Positions 24,036 to 36,258 of a stretch of 64,000 bases of DNA are shown here, piece after piece (position 1 is the stretch's first letter; each line of letters starts with the position of its first letter). This DNA is from Sipunculus nudus (lineage: Eukaryota; Annelida; Sipuncula; Golfingiida; Sipunculidae), in contig CM049306.1 of assembly GCA_026874595.1 (NCBI GenBank), forward strand, positions 22,183,019 to 22,247,018, written 5' to 3'. Below the pieces are notes generated by a model that was not told the origin of the DNA, made no database searches, and was given only the letters and a program-made list of their open reading frames with translations. A program made the translations under genes and the position numbers.

Positions 24036-25419
24036 CCAGTTGTTCTATTAGTATATATAATTTAGTTGCCCTGAGCAGCAGCTTTCTCTCCCATATAGGT
24101 TACGTCTCACATTTCCAGTGCTTATGCATTTGAAATTCTGTATTAAAACTGTATTTCTAAGTTGTAAAAACACACTTCCAAAAGTGTAAGAAATACTACC
24201 TTATGAAGAAAAAAATAGAAATCCCTATAAATATATATGAGCTACATTTAAGAAGATCAGTGAAAGTTTAGACGTCTTATATTTCATTAAACTAAACTGT
24301 TATGTCTTTTCACTTGAAAATGCATTGAAAATGCATTGAAAAATTACAAATAACTAAATTTCAGTCGTATCTCCCCTATTATTTGGAACAAACAATATCA
24401 GAATCTAATAGTTTATTGGTAAATGAATAAATTTTGAAATTCAATACATTTCTTCTTCAATATTTAATTTTTAGTAACTTCATTTGACATATAATCCGTT
24501 AGACAGCAGGTGCAATGTATACATGTGCATGGTTTTAGTGGAAGCTTAGATTAATCCTCCAAAATTTCAACTAAACTATCATGGTTTATCCCCTACAGTA
24601 GAGATTAAATGACACATGATTTGTTGGAAGATGAATCGACGTCTAACTCCAATCCTTTTTTTTATAATTTTATTATTTATCATCTTCATTTACCATATAA
24701 TAAAGAAGTAAGGAGATGCATTATAATTATGGTAATTCATTTAATACCTATTGCAAAAGGTTATATGAAGTTAATGGAACTGTATCGTATATTATGATTA
24801 TCCGCCTATTTTCATCCAAAATTTCAAAGATATATCAGTCATATGGCAATATATTCAATCCGATACCTGTAGGCGATACCCAGCCTATGCGTGTACACTT
24901 TCTTTCGTACATACGCATGATTAACCCATCAATAACCCATAATCTTAACGGCATGTAGAGAGAGTGAATACGCTTTGTTTCTCGCTATCTCAGAAGAGTG
25001 GGGATATATACTATTAACAGAAAACTAAATAGCAGGACAAATATAAAATCAAACCACTAAGGCACACAAAAGACTATGTCACCTTATCTAAAGCTTAGTA
25101 TTGACGAAATCATTATTGCCATCTTTTATATTCCCGTTATTTCAAGTGTATTGGCTTATATGTTGGTTTATAATCATCCCAAAGTGATTAAAAACAACTA
25201 CTAGCTAATCCAAGGATGAGAGGCTGTAAAATAACTGTAAGATGACTTTTCTCACATCAGGACATCAACATTATGAAGGTGATGTCATTTATTTAAGATG
25301 TTACTATACAGTCCGCATAGTCCAGAAGTCAATGTTCTACTTTCAGGGTCACGTCTAGATGTTACATCCTGTAGAACCAATCGTTTTTAAAGGTCCACAT
25401 GTGTCATACATTATTGAGT
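24036..25419. other. No recognisable gene
   Basis: AT-rich sequence with short chance frames. No repeat partner seen. Confidence 0.45.
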
Positions 25420-25690
25420 ATGGATTCATCACCGTTCGTGTGTGTGTGTTCGTGTGCTTGTTCACAACATAACTCATGCAATCTTTAAAGGAATCTCAAG
25501 ACATATTTAGGTAATTTGGGGAAAAGGCCAAGGAAGAATCGATTAGATTCTGGCGTGAATCCGGCATATAACATGGATTCAGGAATGTCATCAAAGAATA
25601 TTCATAAATGTACAGTTTGAACTCATGCACGATTGAACCTGGGAATATGGGCCGAATATGTGAATACCAGCATTGCGGAGGCATGCATTA
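25420..25690 (-). repeat. Unnamed dispersed repeat, copy B (inverted)
   Basis: Reverse-complement copy of the family at 12547, 46195 and 61825. It contains CATATTCCCAGGTTCAATCG, CCAGAATCTAATCGATTCTT, GAGTTATGTTGTGAACAA and an ACACAC tract in that order on the minus strand. Confidence 0.7.
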
Positions 25691-25699
25691 CTTAGAATG

Positions 25700-26350
25700 C
25701 AGATTTCTAGATAGACAATGTTATTCCCAATGTATATCCAAAGTATATACTGCAAACAGTTCCACAATTATGTCACATATTTAGTCATTATACTGTTACC
25801 CTAACTAGTGGAATTTTACATGATTATATATGTACATCATTCTTTTTAATGCGTTTATGACGTCTTAATATTTGACCATGGAAGCGATAGTGTGTCATTT
25901 AGTCTGTTGTGTATTAAATGTGACGGATAATGAATAGCAATCAACAACACGTTCCTTTCCTTAGACAGATATTATAGATATTGTGTATGTTCCCCCCGCA
26001 GATTTATCGAGTTTGAATACATTAAACTTTATATACATGATATTAGACCATCAGACTTGGACCTGAGCTGGAAATTCTGTGAACTTAATGTAGCAATCAA
26101 GGGCGTCAGTCAAGGTGTATGGGGGTATAGATTCCCCCTCACTTTTTAGCAAAAAGAATAATTTATATTAAAACGAATTATATTGATAATTAGGATTATA
26201 GACTTTGGTTCCATTTGTAAAATTACTATAATATACTATATGTCTAAACCTTGCTTTGAATTTACCTATATATTGAAAACATAATACCTTAATATTTTAA
26301 ACCTTTCACTTAATTGTAATATATTTGAAATGTGTCGCACAGAGAATAAA

Positions 26351-26416
<66 letters not shown>

Positions 26417-27320
26417 TTATTGTTCATCTGGTCAGCACATACATTGATAGCAAGGACACAAAATATCATTCACATCATACACTGCATCATCTATTATGAC
26501 AAGATAACAGAAAAGAGCAAAACGAAAAAATATGATTCAACAACTTTATTCACACAAATATCAATGGAACAAGACATTAATAATGTCAATATATTATCTG
26601 ATGATTGAGTAAGGATAATACCTGATGACTATCAGACTATAAATTAACGGACCATGTTAACGCGATATTCTCGCGGGAAATAATGGCATGCAGTGGGTTT
26701 CCGCTTGGAGGTTGCATTTTTATGTTACACCGGAAGTCAGACCCCCATCGCACGAAGCACTCCGATATATATATATATGTTTATAAAAGCTTTTCCCAAC
26801 TCTGCCACGCCTGCGAGTCATCCCCACCTTTAAAGATAAATTGACGCCACTGGCAGCAGCTGGTTCAGACTGCCTTTATCTGAAGTAAACAAATTGTCAT
26901 TCCTGTCAGACGGAAATAAACACGGTTGGCCGGATAAGAGCAGGTAGAGAGAGCAACAATTCAATGGATCAAAAATAAATAATCAAATTCCATGTAGGGT
27001 TTTCATGATTGAAATTTAATAATTCCCTCCAGAATTTGTTATTTATGAGTTAAGCCCCCATCCCGCCCCCAGTTCTTCTCCTCTGTCCAAATAAATGAAC
27101 CAGGTGCACTTCACGTTGTAGAAGCAATGGCAGTAAATGTTGTCATCAATACTTACTTTATGGTTTATAAGATACGGTTCGGCAGATTTTTTTCTTGGGT
27201 GACAAAAATATTAACGTTAGTTTAACTAGTGGTTTATAAAAGAAACATTTGTATGCAAAAGCTAATTGACGAGTAAAAAAAATTAACTACCAGAAACAGA
27301 TAAGGTTAGTTTGAAAGCAT
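25700..27320. other. No recognisable gene; contains an AT array
   Basis: AT-rich. Near 26100-26150 a small GGGGGTATAGATTCCCCC palindromic patch resembles the centre of the G/C-run MITEs. Nothing coding was identified. Confidence 0.45.
26352..26415. repeat. (AT)n microsatellite
   Basis: About 64 bp of AT dinucleotides. Confidence 0.95.
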
Positions 27321-27324
27321 TTAT

Positions 27325-27397
27325 AATATTAATAATAATAATAATCATAATCATAATCATAATCATAATCATAATCATAATAATATCAATAATTATG

Positions 27398-27450
<53 letters not shown>

Positions 27451-27455
27451 AATTA
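27325..27455. repeat. (AAT)n/(ATAATC)n compound microsatellite
   Basis: Imperfect ATA and ATAATC units over about 130 bp. The run of Ile codons it creates is not a protein. Confidence 0.9.
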
Positions 27456-28086
27456 CTAGAAAAGCACTCAGAGAGCGCAGACTTCCTCCAATTCAACTCA
27501 TTACCTTCATATGGAACGATGAGAAAAGCAACATTTTCCAGTAAAATATTCCTGGATAAAGAATGTTATCTGTATCAGAATTTTATCAATTTTTTCCTTC
27601 GATCGTTGCCAAGCTATCCTGAAGACTTCATCAAAATCCTTTTTGACTAATGTTGCTAACAGACAAACAAACCAACGCCCGCAAAAACATAACCCCTGCC
27701 GCTTAGCAGAGATTATAAACAGGTTAAGTCAAATATATTTGCGGACTAAAGCTAAGATTTCTTATTTAAGGAATGCAGGATGATGAATGCGTAAAAAATC
27801 GGTACACCTATTTAGAAATAAAGAAGGTGAGATTCCTTATGCGCGGATCCGGCATGCGAAATGCGTTTCGGGAAAAACGATTGCTACATATTGCGAATTT
27901 TTAAGTTTCGGGATGGAATCCAGAGGCAATACATTGAATTAATGCATGCCGCCGTGTAGGGCCATATGAAATCTCTCAACACACATTCAATATTCCATAC
28001 ATTGTCCTCTATGACGTCACGACTCACTCAAAATATGGTCATATCGTCACCTGCTGCGTCCCAGTGAAAACAGATATGCAACAGAG

Positions 28087-28117
<31 letters not shown>

Positions 28118-28345
28118 ACACACCCCACGAAACACTAGAGCTCATTCCGGGGTTATTTACGAATTGATTACCCCAACATTTAATCACTTGTTTCTTGTAT
28201 CATTGCCGAGCTATCCTGAAAATTTCATCAAACCCCATTGAGGACTCCTTGTGTTTCCGTGCTAACAGACAAACAGATAAAAAGATAAACATACGCTGCC
28301 AAAAACATAATCCCCGCCGCTAGGCTTGGCGAAGGTAAAAACACA
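27456..28345. other. No gene; 31-C run
   Basis: Contains a 31-base C run at 28087-28117. Two segments (27600-27720 and 28195-28330) share words such as GCCAAGCTATCCTGAA and a GACAAACA tract, so they are diverged copies of the same short repeat. Confidence 0.5.
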
Positions 28346-28540
28346 TGGGCGGATCCAGGATTTAGGAAAGGGGGGAGGGGTCCAATCCAGGAGGACTCAT
28401 GAAAAAAAAGTCTCCAGGTCTGGAAAGGGGGGCGGGTCCAGGCCGCAAAATTTTGTCTGAAGCCCTTAACAAAAATTGCCTCTGATGACAAAGGGGGTCG
28501 GTCCCCTTTTCGGTCCCCCCCCCTCCCGCCGGATCATTCT
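28346..28540. mobile_element. MITE-like repeat, second copy of the 4424 family
   Basis: Left end ATGGGCGGATCCAGG, right end CGCCGGATCATTCTG (inverted, degenerate). The interior aligns with 4424-4623 through shared GGATTTAGGA, GGGGTCCAA and GGACT-ATGAAAAAA blocks and the C-run near the right end. Non-coding. Confidence 0.6.
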
Positions 28541-28549
28541 GTAACATAT

Positions 28550-29150
28550 CATTCTGAAATTTAGTTGTTGAGTTTGTCTCTATTATTTATAATCATGACC
28601 ACCTGTCACAATTGCTTTTTACAAAGGCTTACAAAGTTTACATTAAAGACGCACGTGGTAAGATTTCCGATCGAAAACAAAGAGTGAAGCTGTTTCAGTG
28701 AACATTAACAGTCTCTTACGGTTGTAATATAACTATCATAAATAAAGTTTTGTTATGAAATCAGATTAATTATTTTTAACTGAAAGTATATTACTTATGT
28801 CTCCGAGTTTAAATCGATGTGGTATACAGATCATTTAGTTTCAACCGTTCTCGGATTCTTTCGCTGTGTTCAAATATAGGAGATGCTGCCCCGTTTTGTG
28901 TACTAGTAAACACGCAAGTCACATGATCTTTACATCTATACAATTAATACGGAGTTGGTTTTTTTCTAGACAACGGTTTACCTACTTCTATTCTGATTTG
29001 ACTCTCCAAAATCGGCAGACGTATCGGTGGTGTGCTCTTCTAGGACAAGTTTGTTTTATTTCGCGGGATTATGAACTATTAAGCTGAATAATTAATAACT
29101 TTCCCCATTAGGTGCCCCTATTTCTTTTGTGCTGCAAGGTCCTCCAGGAC
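28550..29150. other. No recognisable feature
   Basis: AT-rich, no motif or partner repeat seen. Confidence 0.45.
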
Positions 29151-29249
29151 TGTGACGCTTTTTCAGGAGGCGCCTTGGGGATTTTCACTGGCCTGTTAAG
29201 ACCGTGCCCAGAGCGCATGTCCTGCCCAAAAGGCATTTCCGTGCAATAC

Positions 29250-29380
29250 GCGGTCACGCGGGTCCACTATAATCCCCATTGACCCCCCAGATCCATTGTA
29301 ACGCCTCTAAAGGAATTTTCTCTCTCAAAAGGAAGTAAAGGCTTTTTATCCAAAGACCACCGCTTTCAATGCGAGGGAAG
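29250..29380 (-). repeat. Dispersed repeat shared with 58.77-58.95 kb
   Basis: On the minus strand the blocks TTGAAAGCGG, GGTCTTTGG, a CCTTT-CTTTTGA block, AAAATTCCTTTAGAGGC and AATGGATC occur in the same order as on the plus strand at 58780-58890. This shows a two-copy interspersed repeat of at least 120 bp. Because the sequence is repetitive, the protein-like frame at 58841 should not be taken as a gene. Confidence 0.55.
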
Positions 29381-29470
29381 TTCAGTTTGGTCAACACTGG
29401 GCATTGATCCAGTGATGTGACCACCGGGGGGGGATCGCACACACTTCTAAGGTTCCTCAATCTCCTGGGG

Positions 29471-30830
29471 ACTTAGAAACCACCGCCAGAATGTACTGAT
29501 TAGTCGTTCGTTCATACGTGCACGTTTCATGTAAAACATTGTCATGGTTCAGTAACACGGGTTCACCAGGCTAGTGGCAGAACAACTGCATACGAATGGG
29601 CGGCTTCTACTCGGGGACAAAAAAATTGCCCCTTATAATTATTCCTTTGTGGAATTGTGATTATGCCACTTAAGCAAAAAAAAATTATGGTGATTCCGAT
29701 TACCTCAGAAAATGTAATGGATTACGGATGCAGTTTTACTCTACTCCTCTACAAATTTTCAGCAAAATATGTATATCACATATTGCGTTAATTTGCTGAA
29801 AGACAATGCAACGAACCAAGGCTGAAGTGGTTTCTTTTCTATATGCTTTCATCAAAATATATCAACCTGCTTTCTTTTTATCTGGGAGAGTTGTCAATTT
29901 TGCATCAGACCTGCTTATTCCATGACAATTAACAGTACTTCAACCAAAAAAATTAATACTGTTGGAATATATTTTTCTGGGCCTATCTTTTCACAATGGC
30001 AGCCATACGTTTCGCGTACAAGAGACTTTAATGACATATGCATGTGTATACAAATAACGCATGTGTCTGTTAACATGCCTTAGACTATACCCTCAACTGA
30101 CTACACTGAATTATCATCGTGTTTTACGATGTCGCCTGAGCTTCAACTAATACAAAGCATCTTTCATATAGTTTCACGTTAGAATGCTTCTGTATACAAT
30201 CGCTATATCTACGATATTTTGCAAGCAATTAAGCTGTCTAACCTATGTTGTTTATTGGGAAAAATATTTTTGTGTGATTTCTAGAATAGAATAATTTTTC
30301 TTTCTATATTGATATTTTGGGAGAGGGTGTTCCTGGAGAATTCTAGTAGAAAAAATCTTTTTATCATATAAGTGAAACACATGACACAAGTTCCTGCAAA
30401 ATCCTTAGGATTAAAATAGTTCCTATCAACTCATTACAAAATAAATGCATCGGATGGAGCGGTGGATTTTCCACGGGAGCAGCTAGTATTATATAATAAT
30501 GACAGAGGCCGTCAACACTGTTTCGCTAAAAACCGTTTCTTTTGAAAACAAATTTATTTCAGTTAAATTTATTTCATTTGGGACGGCCGGGATTACATGT
30601 CTCTAAGTTTAAATTTAAATTTCAAATTTTTCCACAATTTATGATATTTAATTATAGATTACACATATTCCTACTTACCAAACATTAAGGTTTTTCATTA
30701 AATCGACGTCCTTTGAAACAATTCCAAACCAACGTATTTTAATGGCCTACATCTACTTTCTTCACTTCCTTTGTTAGCGGAGTTTGCGCAGATCAGGGCG
30801 ACACAAGAACAATCTAAGGCCTTTCCTTAA
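29471..30830. other. No recognisable gene
   Basis: AT-rich. No coding frame or repeat partner identified. Confidence 0.45.
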
Positions 30831-30836
30831 TGTATA

Positions 30837-30881
<45 letters not shown>
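30831..30881. repeat. (AT)n microsatellite
   Basis: About 50 bp, AT dinucleotides with two early GT steps. Confidence 0.95.
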
Positions 30882-30884
<3 letters not shown>

Positions 30885-31829
30885 TGTCTTTATAACACAT
30901 TTCAAATATATAACAATTAAATATAAGGTTTCAGAAAATAAAGTATAGGTTAATTCTAAACCATTAAGTTATATATAATTTAAAATTGTTAGATATATAA
31001 TATTTAAAAGGGACCAATCACCAATCTTATCTTCATAAACCAAAGCTTATCTCTCTTTTTTATAAAAAAAGGCAAAAACGTGGATATCACTGCACACAGG
31101 CTGCTTGTTTTTTTTTTGTTTTTTTTTTTTAGGGGGGGGGGTTAATCAAAACAAATTCAAAATGGGCATCTGGCGGCAAGTCAGAGAAGCCAGAGCTTTT
31201 GCAAGTGGCGTTTTGCAACAAGTGTATTCGTTACCTCCGCATATATGCAGCCTACCTCCTTAGGTTAAATATTTTTTTTTCCAGTTTAACAACATTGCTG
31301 TGAATACAAACATGTTGTTGATAAACAAGTTCATACATCCCTCACGAAGGCGTTATAAGAACTTTTCACAAACAACATTACACTTATATCAATAATAATT
31401 ACACAGAGGAAGCAAGAAAGCACATAAATTCTTTTTACAAAAGGTAGGTGAATGGGCACCTTTTATGGTAAACTCTTAAATGGAAATAAAGTTTGTATTC
31501 TAATTATTGATATTTTAAAAATTCTATATATAAATATTATTCCACAAATAGCAAGGGTATGATTACATTTGCCATAACCCCCCCCCCCCCCCACCCCCGT
31601 AAAACGTGGGGGTGAGTTGATATATATACCCCCATCCCCCTATATTGAAACCCCTGGGTGTAGCAATAGGTATAGACAACTGAAAAGATCATGGCTTATC
31701 TCTACCGCGTGCATCTCATACACGAATAGTCACTTAAAAAGCGGCCTTGGATAGTGTCAGCGATTTTTTTTTTTTTGCAAAAAATCCGCAGTTTTATAAT
31801 ATGATCTCATACAAATACACATTGCCCGA
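30882..31829. other. No gene; G/C-run repeat fragment
   Basis: A CCCCC...GTAAAACGTGGGGG patch at 31580-31665 with paired C and G runs looks like a further G/C-run MITE fragment. T- and G-runs lie at 31110-31141. No coding signal. Confidence 0.45.
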
Positions 31830-32250
31830 CCAACAGTGACTACTTGTGAATTGTCGTGCGACTTGTTGAGAGCTGTCATAATACCGTGACAATCGATCAT
31901 GCAGATGATGATATATAGTTACACGGTGGTCCTGCGACTGTCAAATGACTACATATAAGACCGGTTGGTGGCCGTAAAAACATATTTATGGATGCACGTG
32001 TGTCAGACCAGACTGTCTCACGATGGTCTGCTAAAATCTGGATATAATGTACGCTTATCTATGACCATCTACGACCAAGCAAGTTGTAACAAGGTTTAAG
32101 CATGGTTTCCATGACCACGAGCAATCAGCAGTGACTTGTCCTGCGACTTATCAGTGATGTTCAACGACTGAGAGTCGTGTCTTGTCGTATTATGTCGTAT
32201 CCCTTGGTGTGACTTGGGCATAACATGACCGTTAGACCTTATGTGATCTG
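31830..32250. repeat. TGCGACT/CGTGAC-rich subterminal-like block
   Basis: Variants of TCSTGCGACTTG and GACCACGAGC recur at intervals of about 20-100 bp, in both orientations (for example CAACGACTGAGAGTCGTG is an inverted pair). This is similar in style to the TACGC-rich block next to the Harbinger transposase at 53.6-54.2 kb. It could be a non-autonomous relative or the end of a lost transposon. Confidence 0.4.
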
Positions 32251-33414
32251 GTCATTTCATTAGGACTCATCTAAATTAAAAGCTTAAAAGCTGATTGTTT
32301 GTTTATTTTTTAAACATTTTCAGTCATCTCGATTTATTATTAAGTTGTTTACAAGCAGCCAATTCTCTGATTTTAGAATATAACATTGAGTTTTGTGCAT
32401 CATTTATTTCAGAGTAACTTGGTTATGTAAATTGTGTAAAATGTATCTATTGATTTTAACCTATTAATTCGTTAATATAATTGCATGTTTTAATTATATT
32501 ATTAATATTTTAAGGGTGTTATTTATGGCTCTCGAGGAGTTTGCCACACCTAGCGTACAGGAGGTCGCCACGCGGGATGTGATTGTATAAGTTTTTTTGT
32601 ATCCCAGGGCGTGCTCTTCAGCTCTGCTCTGACAAGAAGGTATCAGTTATCTACTCGAGGAAAATAATTTGCGACATATTCAGAAATAATTTTTATAATT
32701 TGTTTAGAATTAAATGCAAGGCACCTGATGGGCTGGCTTAAGTGCATGGAGGATTTGTTGAGTAACTGTAAGAGAAAATGGCATTATTTGATTGTTCCCT
32801 ATCAAAGTAACACAAACCTATAAATATAATGAAGAGTGTATAATATTAAAGCATAGGTTTCTTCATGAACCAGTTGTTGATTTATGTGCGACAGATGATC
32901 TGTTTTGTTACCACAGTATATATTATCATAATTTTAATAACGGCGATGTGGCGCATTTATTCAGTACAACAGTATTTTAGTCCCTTATTAGCATCTTGGA
33001 CCTTATTGCATAAACATATATTCAGTTTTATTGGTATCACAATCAGCTGTGTACCCTGTCACAAGAACTTTTATTTCATTGGTAATTTAGAAACAAACTG
33101 AATCATTAACAATTACCCAGTATAATATTATGGTTGCAAAGGGGCGCGGAACCCCCATTCTAAAGGACAATGCAAATAAAAACCACGGACTGGCAAGCCA
33201 AGCTAAGATAAATGATACATACATTTAAATTTTTATCTCGCTTCTGATAATTTCTGAAAGAAAAAAAATCCTTATATAATGTCGGTTTGATTGTTCCTTT
33301 TTCTGTAAATTGTAGGAAACCATTCACCCTGATGTCTTTAAACCCATGTTTTTTTCTCTTAGTCCCTCGTGTATATAGGCAGTTTTATTTACCTCTGTAT
33401 ATGCAGCTAACAAA

Positions 33415-33418
<4 letters not shown>
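32251..33418. other. No recognisable gene
   Basis: AT-rich left flank of the gypsy element. Frames of up to 78 codons show no motif. Confidence 0.45.

Positions 33419-33458
<40 letters not shown>
33419..33458. repeat. (AT)n microsatellite, left flank of the gypsy insertion
   Basis: The LTR retrotransposon begins four bases after this array, and another AT array starts directly after its 3' LTR at 40167. The element therefore inserted into an AT microsatellite and split it. Confidence 0.9.
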
Positions 33459-33461
<3 letters not shown>

Positions 33462-33462
33462 T

Positions 33463-34254
33463 TGTCACAGGTGTTCTTTTTATTATGTCAGACGGGCGTA
33501 CTCGTGTTGTAGCGCCCGCGTCTGGCCGCGTGTTGCACTCTCAGTTTAATCCATACTGGTTGAACTCTCGTTGTCATGCTAGCTTGGTGCTTTCTCGCCT
33601 GGCCGAGCCGGGGCGACCGCACATGTGAACCCCAATATGTTGAGACACAGCGTTCTTTGTTCTGGTAACGTGTGTACTGTGTTAGATTCTTTAGAATGTT
33701 GGAGCAATGGAAGGTTCTCGGCTGGAGGTAAAAAGTTATAAATAGGGCGCTGTGTTTTAGAGTCGGGAGAGAGGTGAGAGAATATTCCAGCGGACACAGG
33801 CGGTTGTAAGTAAGTTTGTGAGACCTATTCCGATAAGTGCGGCAATAAAAGATTTTCTTCAGTTTACTTTCTGGATTGTTACAAGAGCTTTACATTGGAC
33901 TGTTTTTCTCCGAGGGAATTTGTGTGAACTTTTCATCCGGCTTTTACATTTTAAAAGACTCTTCGCTGTGACAGTGGTACCAGGTACTGTGTACTTTTTT
34001 TATTTTACTGTTTTTATTGATTTGTTGTTATACTGCTGTTATTCTGTGTAATTGTATTGATTTGGTGTATTGTAGTGTTAGGGTTGTTTTAAAAATAAAT
34101 TATAGTTATTTGTTAACAAAAAAACACTCACTTCTTTATTCATTCCCCTAGACATTTCACGCTGCCTAGTGTTACAGAATCTGATTTTTTTTCTCCTTGA
34201 CAAAATTTATGTTCATCACGCATACGTTATCTCTTGATATTAGGTTCCGTAACA
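33463..34254 (+). repeat. 5' LTR of the Gmr1-type element
   Basis: Begins TGTCACAGG, ends TTCCGTAACA. Aligns with 39280-40166 over most of its length. Contains a TATAAATA at 33737-33744 and an AATAAA at 33844-33849, about 100 bp apart, matching a U3 promoter and an R-region polyadenylation signal. Confidence 0.85.
33737..33744 (+). promoter_or_regulatory. LTR TATA box
   Basis: TATAAATA inside the 5' LTR, about 100 bp upstream of AATAAA. In the 3' LTR the matching site reads TTAAAAATA and has lost the consensus. Confidence 0.55.
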
Positions 34255-34263
34255 TAAAATTGT

Positions 34264-34279
34264 TGGTTCGTCTGGGAGG
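34264..34279 (+). other. Probable primer-binding site
   Basis: TGGTTCGTCTGGGAGG starts nine bases after the 5' LTR end. The TGG start and the TCGTCTGGGA core resemble the 3' end complement of a tRNA (closest by eye to the tRNA-Pro type), but the assignment is uncertain. Confidence 0.5.
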
Positions 34280-34423
34280 CTTAATACTTTTGAAAATTTA
34301 TTAGGCCTTGACCTGGACACATTGTTTTATCATACATTGTTTACAAGAATTCATACTGTTTACAATACATTGTTTACAGGATTTATCTCAGTGGTTTTTT
34401 GTTATTGTTTTAACATCTTAACA

Positions 34424-35924
34424 TGACAGATTTCAAACCTGAGACATTTTTTTTACGATCCCGACCCTGATCAACTTGAACAGTTGACAAAGGAACAGAT
34501 GTTGCGTTTTGGACAACACTAAGGGCTAAGTGTGAAATAAGCTTTTAGAAGGCCTGATATCGTTGCTAAAATCATGCAAGATCTAGTTAACACAGGTTTA
34601 ACTGAAGTGAGTGAAGTTGAAACATAAAAAAATGACAGCCTTTCTGTGCAATTAGAATTTAAAAAGTTGGAAATGCAACAAGAGCTAGCATTAAAAGAGA
34701 GGGAAGAACATAAAAGGTAACAAAGAGAAATACTAGAAAAAGAAATAGAAAGAGAAAGTCTAGAAAAGAAAAAGAAATTGAGTTAAAACGACTTCAGTGA
34801 GAAAAACTTTAACTAGAACATAAAGTCTACGTGCTGCCCCAACTCACAGTTTTCATGTTGCTTATCGCATTAGACTTCTCCCACCTTTTCCAGAAAAAGA
34901 GGTTGATAAATATTTCTTACTCTTTGAAAAGGTAGCTGAAAATTTAAAATGGCCCAAGGAAAATTGGACTATGCTGTCGCAAAGTGTATTGACTGGCAAG
35001 GCCAGAGAAATTTATGCAGAGCTTTCAGTAGAAGCTGCTGCTGACTATGACCTGGTAAAACGGTTAATCCTAAACGGTGATGAGTTAGTTCCGGAGGCTT
35101 ACCGCCAAAAATTCAGAAATTGGGAAAAGCGCAAAGAACAGACCTACGTGGAATTTGCTAGGACAAAAGAGCAGTTGTTTGATCGCTGGTGTAGTTCTAA
35201 AAATGTAATGAAAGATTATGACACTTTGCGACAGTTGATTTTACTTGAAGAATTTTGGCGCTGCATTAACGCAGAAGTTAAAACTTTTCTTGATGAGAAA
35301 AGTCCTGAAACACTTGACATTGCTGCTCAATTAGCTGATGATTATTCATTAACCTACAATATGTCCTTTACGAGCAAATCAAACCAGTCATTCACAAACA
35401 AGAATGTAAATCAGTATAGTCAAACGAAGTTTAAAGCGCAGTCACCCAGTACCAGTAGTCCTGATGGTTCAGCAAAGTCCATTCCTACATCTCAGTCCAC
35501 GTCCACTGTGTCTAATTCTAACCAAGGCCAGTCATTTTCAAAGAAAATCTGTAATTACTGCAAGAAGGAAGGTCATCTAATATCTGACTGCTGGAAACTT
35601 GCAAATAAACCAAATAGCAAACCTTCTAGTTTTGTTTCAAAGTCTATGCATAGCATAGTACAAGAGCCAGGCTCTTCTAATTTAAGTGAGAGGTACAACA
35701 CCTTTATTGACTCCAGTAAAGAGTTTTATGCTACGGAGGCCCACGTGCCGTCTGAATCCAAAGAAAAATCCGTAGCTTGCCGGGTAAAAACCTCAGTTGA
35801 TTCCTGCGAGGAATTTAATAAGGCTAGATCCTTTCAAGACTCCTGCGAGGTGTATTCTCTTGATAAGGCTAAGTCCTTTTATTACTCTTGCGAGAGTATT
35901 TCAAATGAGGACGTCCTCTTATGA
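34424..35924 (+). pseudogene. gag with SCAN-like capsid and CCHC knuckle, broken
   Basis: The start near 34424 (MTDFKPE) is followed by shifts and stops up to 34823. From 34824 one frame is open to 35924. It contains a capsid region (EVDKYFLLFEKVAENLKW, then LTGKAREIYAELS, and YVEFARTKEQLFDRW further on) of the type from which vertebrate SCAN domains descend. A Ser/Gln/Asn-rich linker follows, then a retroviral-type zinc knuckle CNYCKKEGHLISDC (C-x2-C-x4-H-x4-C) near 35551-35592. The region after the knuckle holds repeated DSxxEF-like motifs. Role: structural protein that packages the element RNA. The N-terminal part carries a Glu/Lys-rich coiled-coil-like stretch (34650-34790) with stops. 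Confidence 0.85.
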
Positions 35925-36115
35925 CAAACAGAAGTTTGTTTCTGCTGAGCAAAATTCCTCTGTTGACTCAAATGAGGAATTTGATTATAAAAATGATGTA
36001 GATTCCTTAATTGACTCTGAAAAAGAGTTTATGACTGGCACTGTCAATTTCAGTTCTTTGTTTGATGAAGCTGAGGTAGTAGATTCCTCTCCTGACTCTG
36101 AAATGGAGTTATTTG
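35711..36115 (+). repeat. Degenerate DSxxEF amino-acid repeat linker
   Basis: Between the zinc knuckle and the protease the translation shows about seven spaced copies of a DS-x-x-E-aromatic/Leu motif: DSSKEF, DSCEEF, DSCEVY, DSNEEF, DSEKEF and DSEMEL, plus a worn YSCES. A frameshift near 35910 splits the series between two frames. Function unknown. Confidence 0.6.
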
Positions 36116-36258
36116 AGCCATTCATACATGATGGTTTTGTATCACTTTCAAGTGAATTTTCAGATTCTACCCCTATTAGAAATGGAGTTATTTCAGCCAT
36201 TCATACATGATGGTTTTGTATCACTTTCAAGTGATTTTTCAGATTCTACCCCTATTAG
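36101..36258 (+). repeat. 79-bp tandem duplication inside pol
   Basis: 36101-36179 and 36180-36258 are near identical (start AAATGGAGTTATTT, end CCCCTATTAG). As 79 is not a multiple of three, the duplication itself shifts the frame into the protease. Confidence 0.9.

Noticed and set aside
27311-27544. Poly-Ile frame as a membrane peptide
   Set aside because: It is the translation of an ATA/ATC microsatellite.
35985-36200. Minus-strand Ser-rich frame in the gypsy element
   Set aside because: Antisense of the DSxxEF linker; its composition reflects the sense codons.
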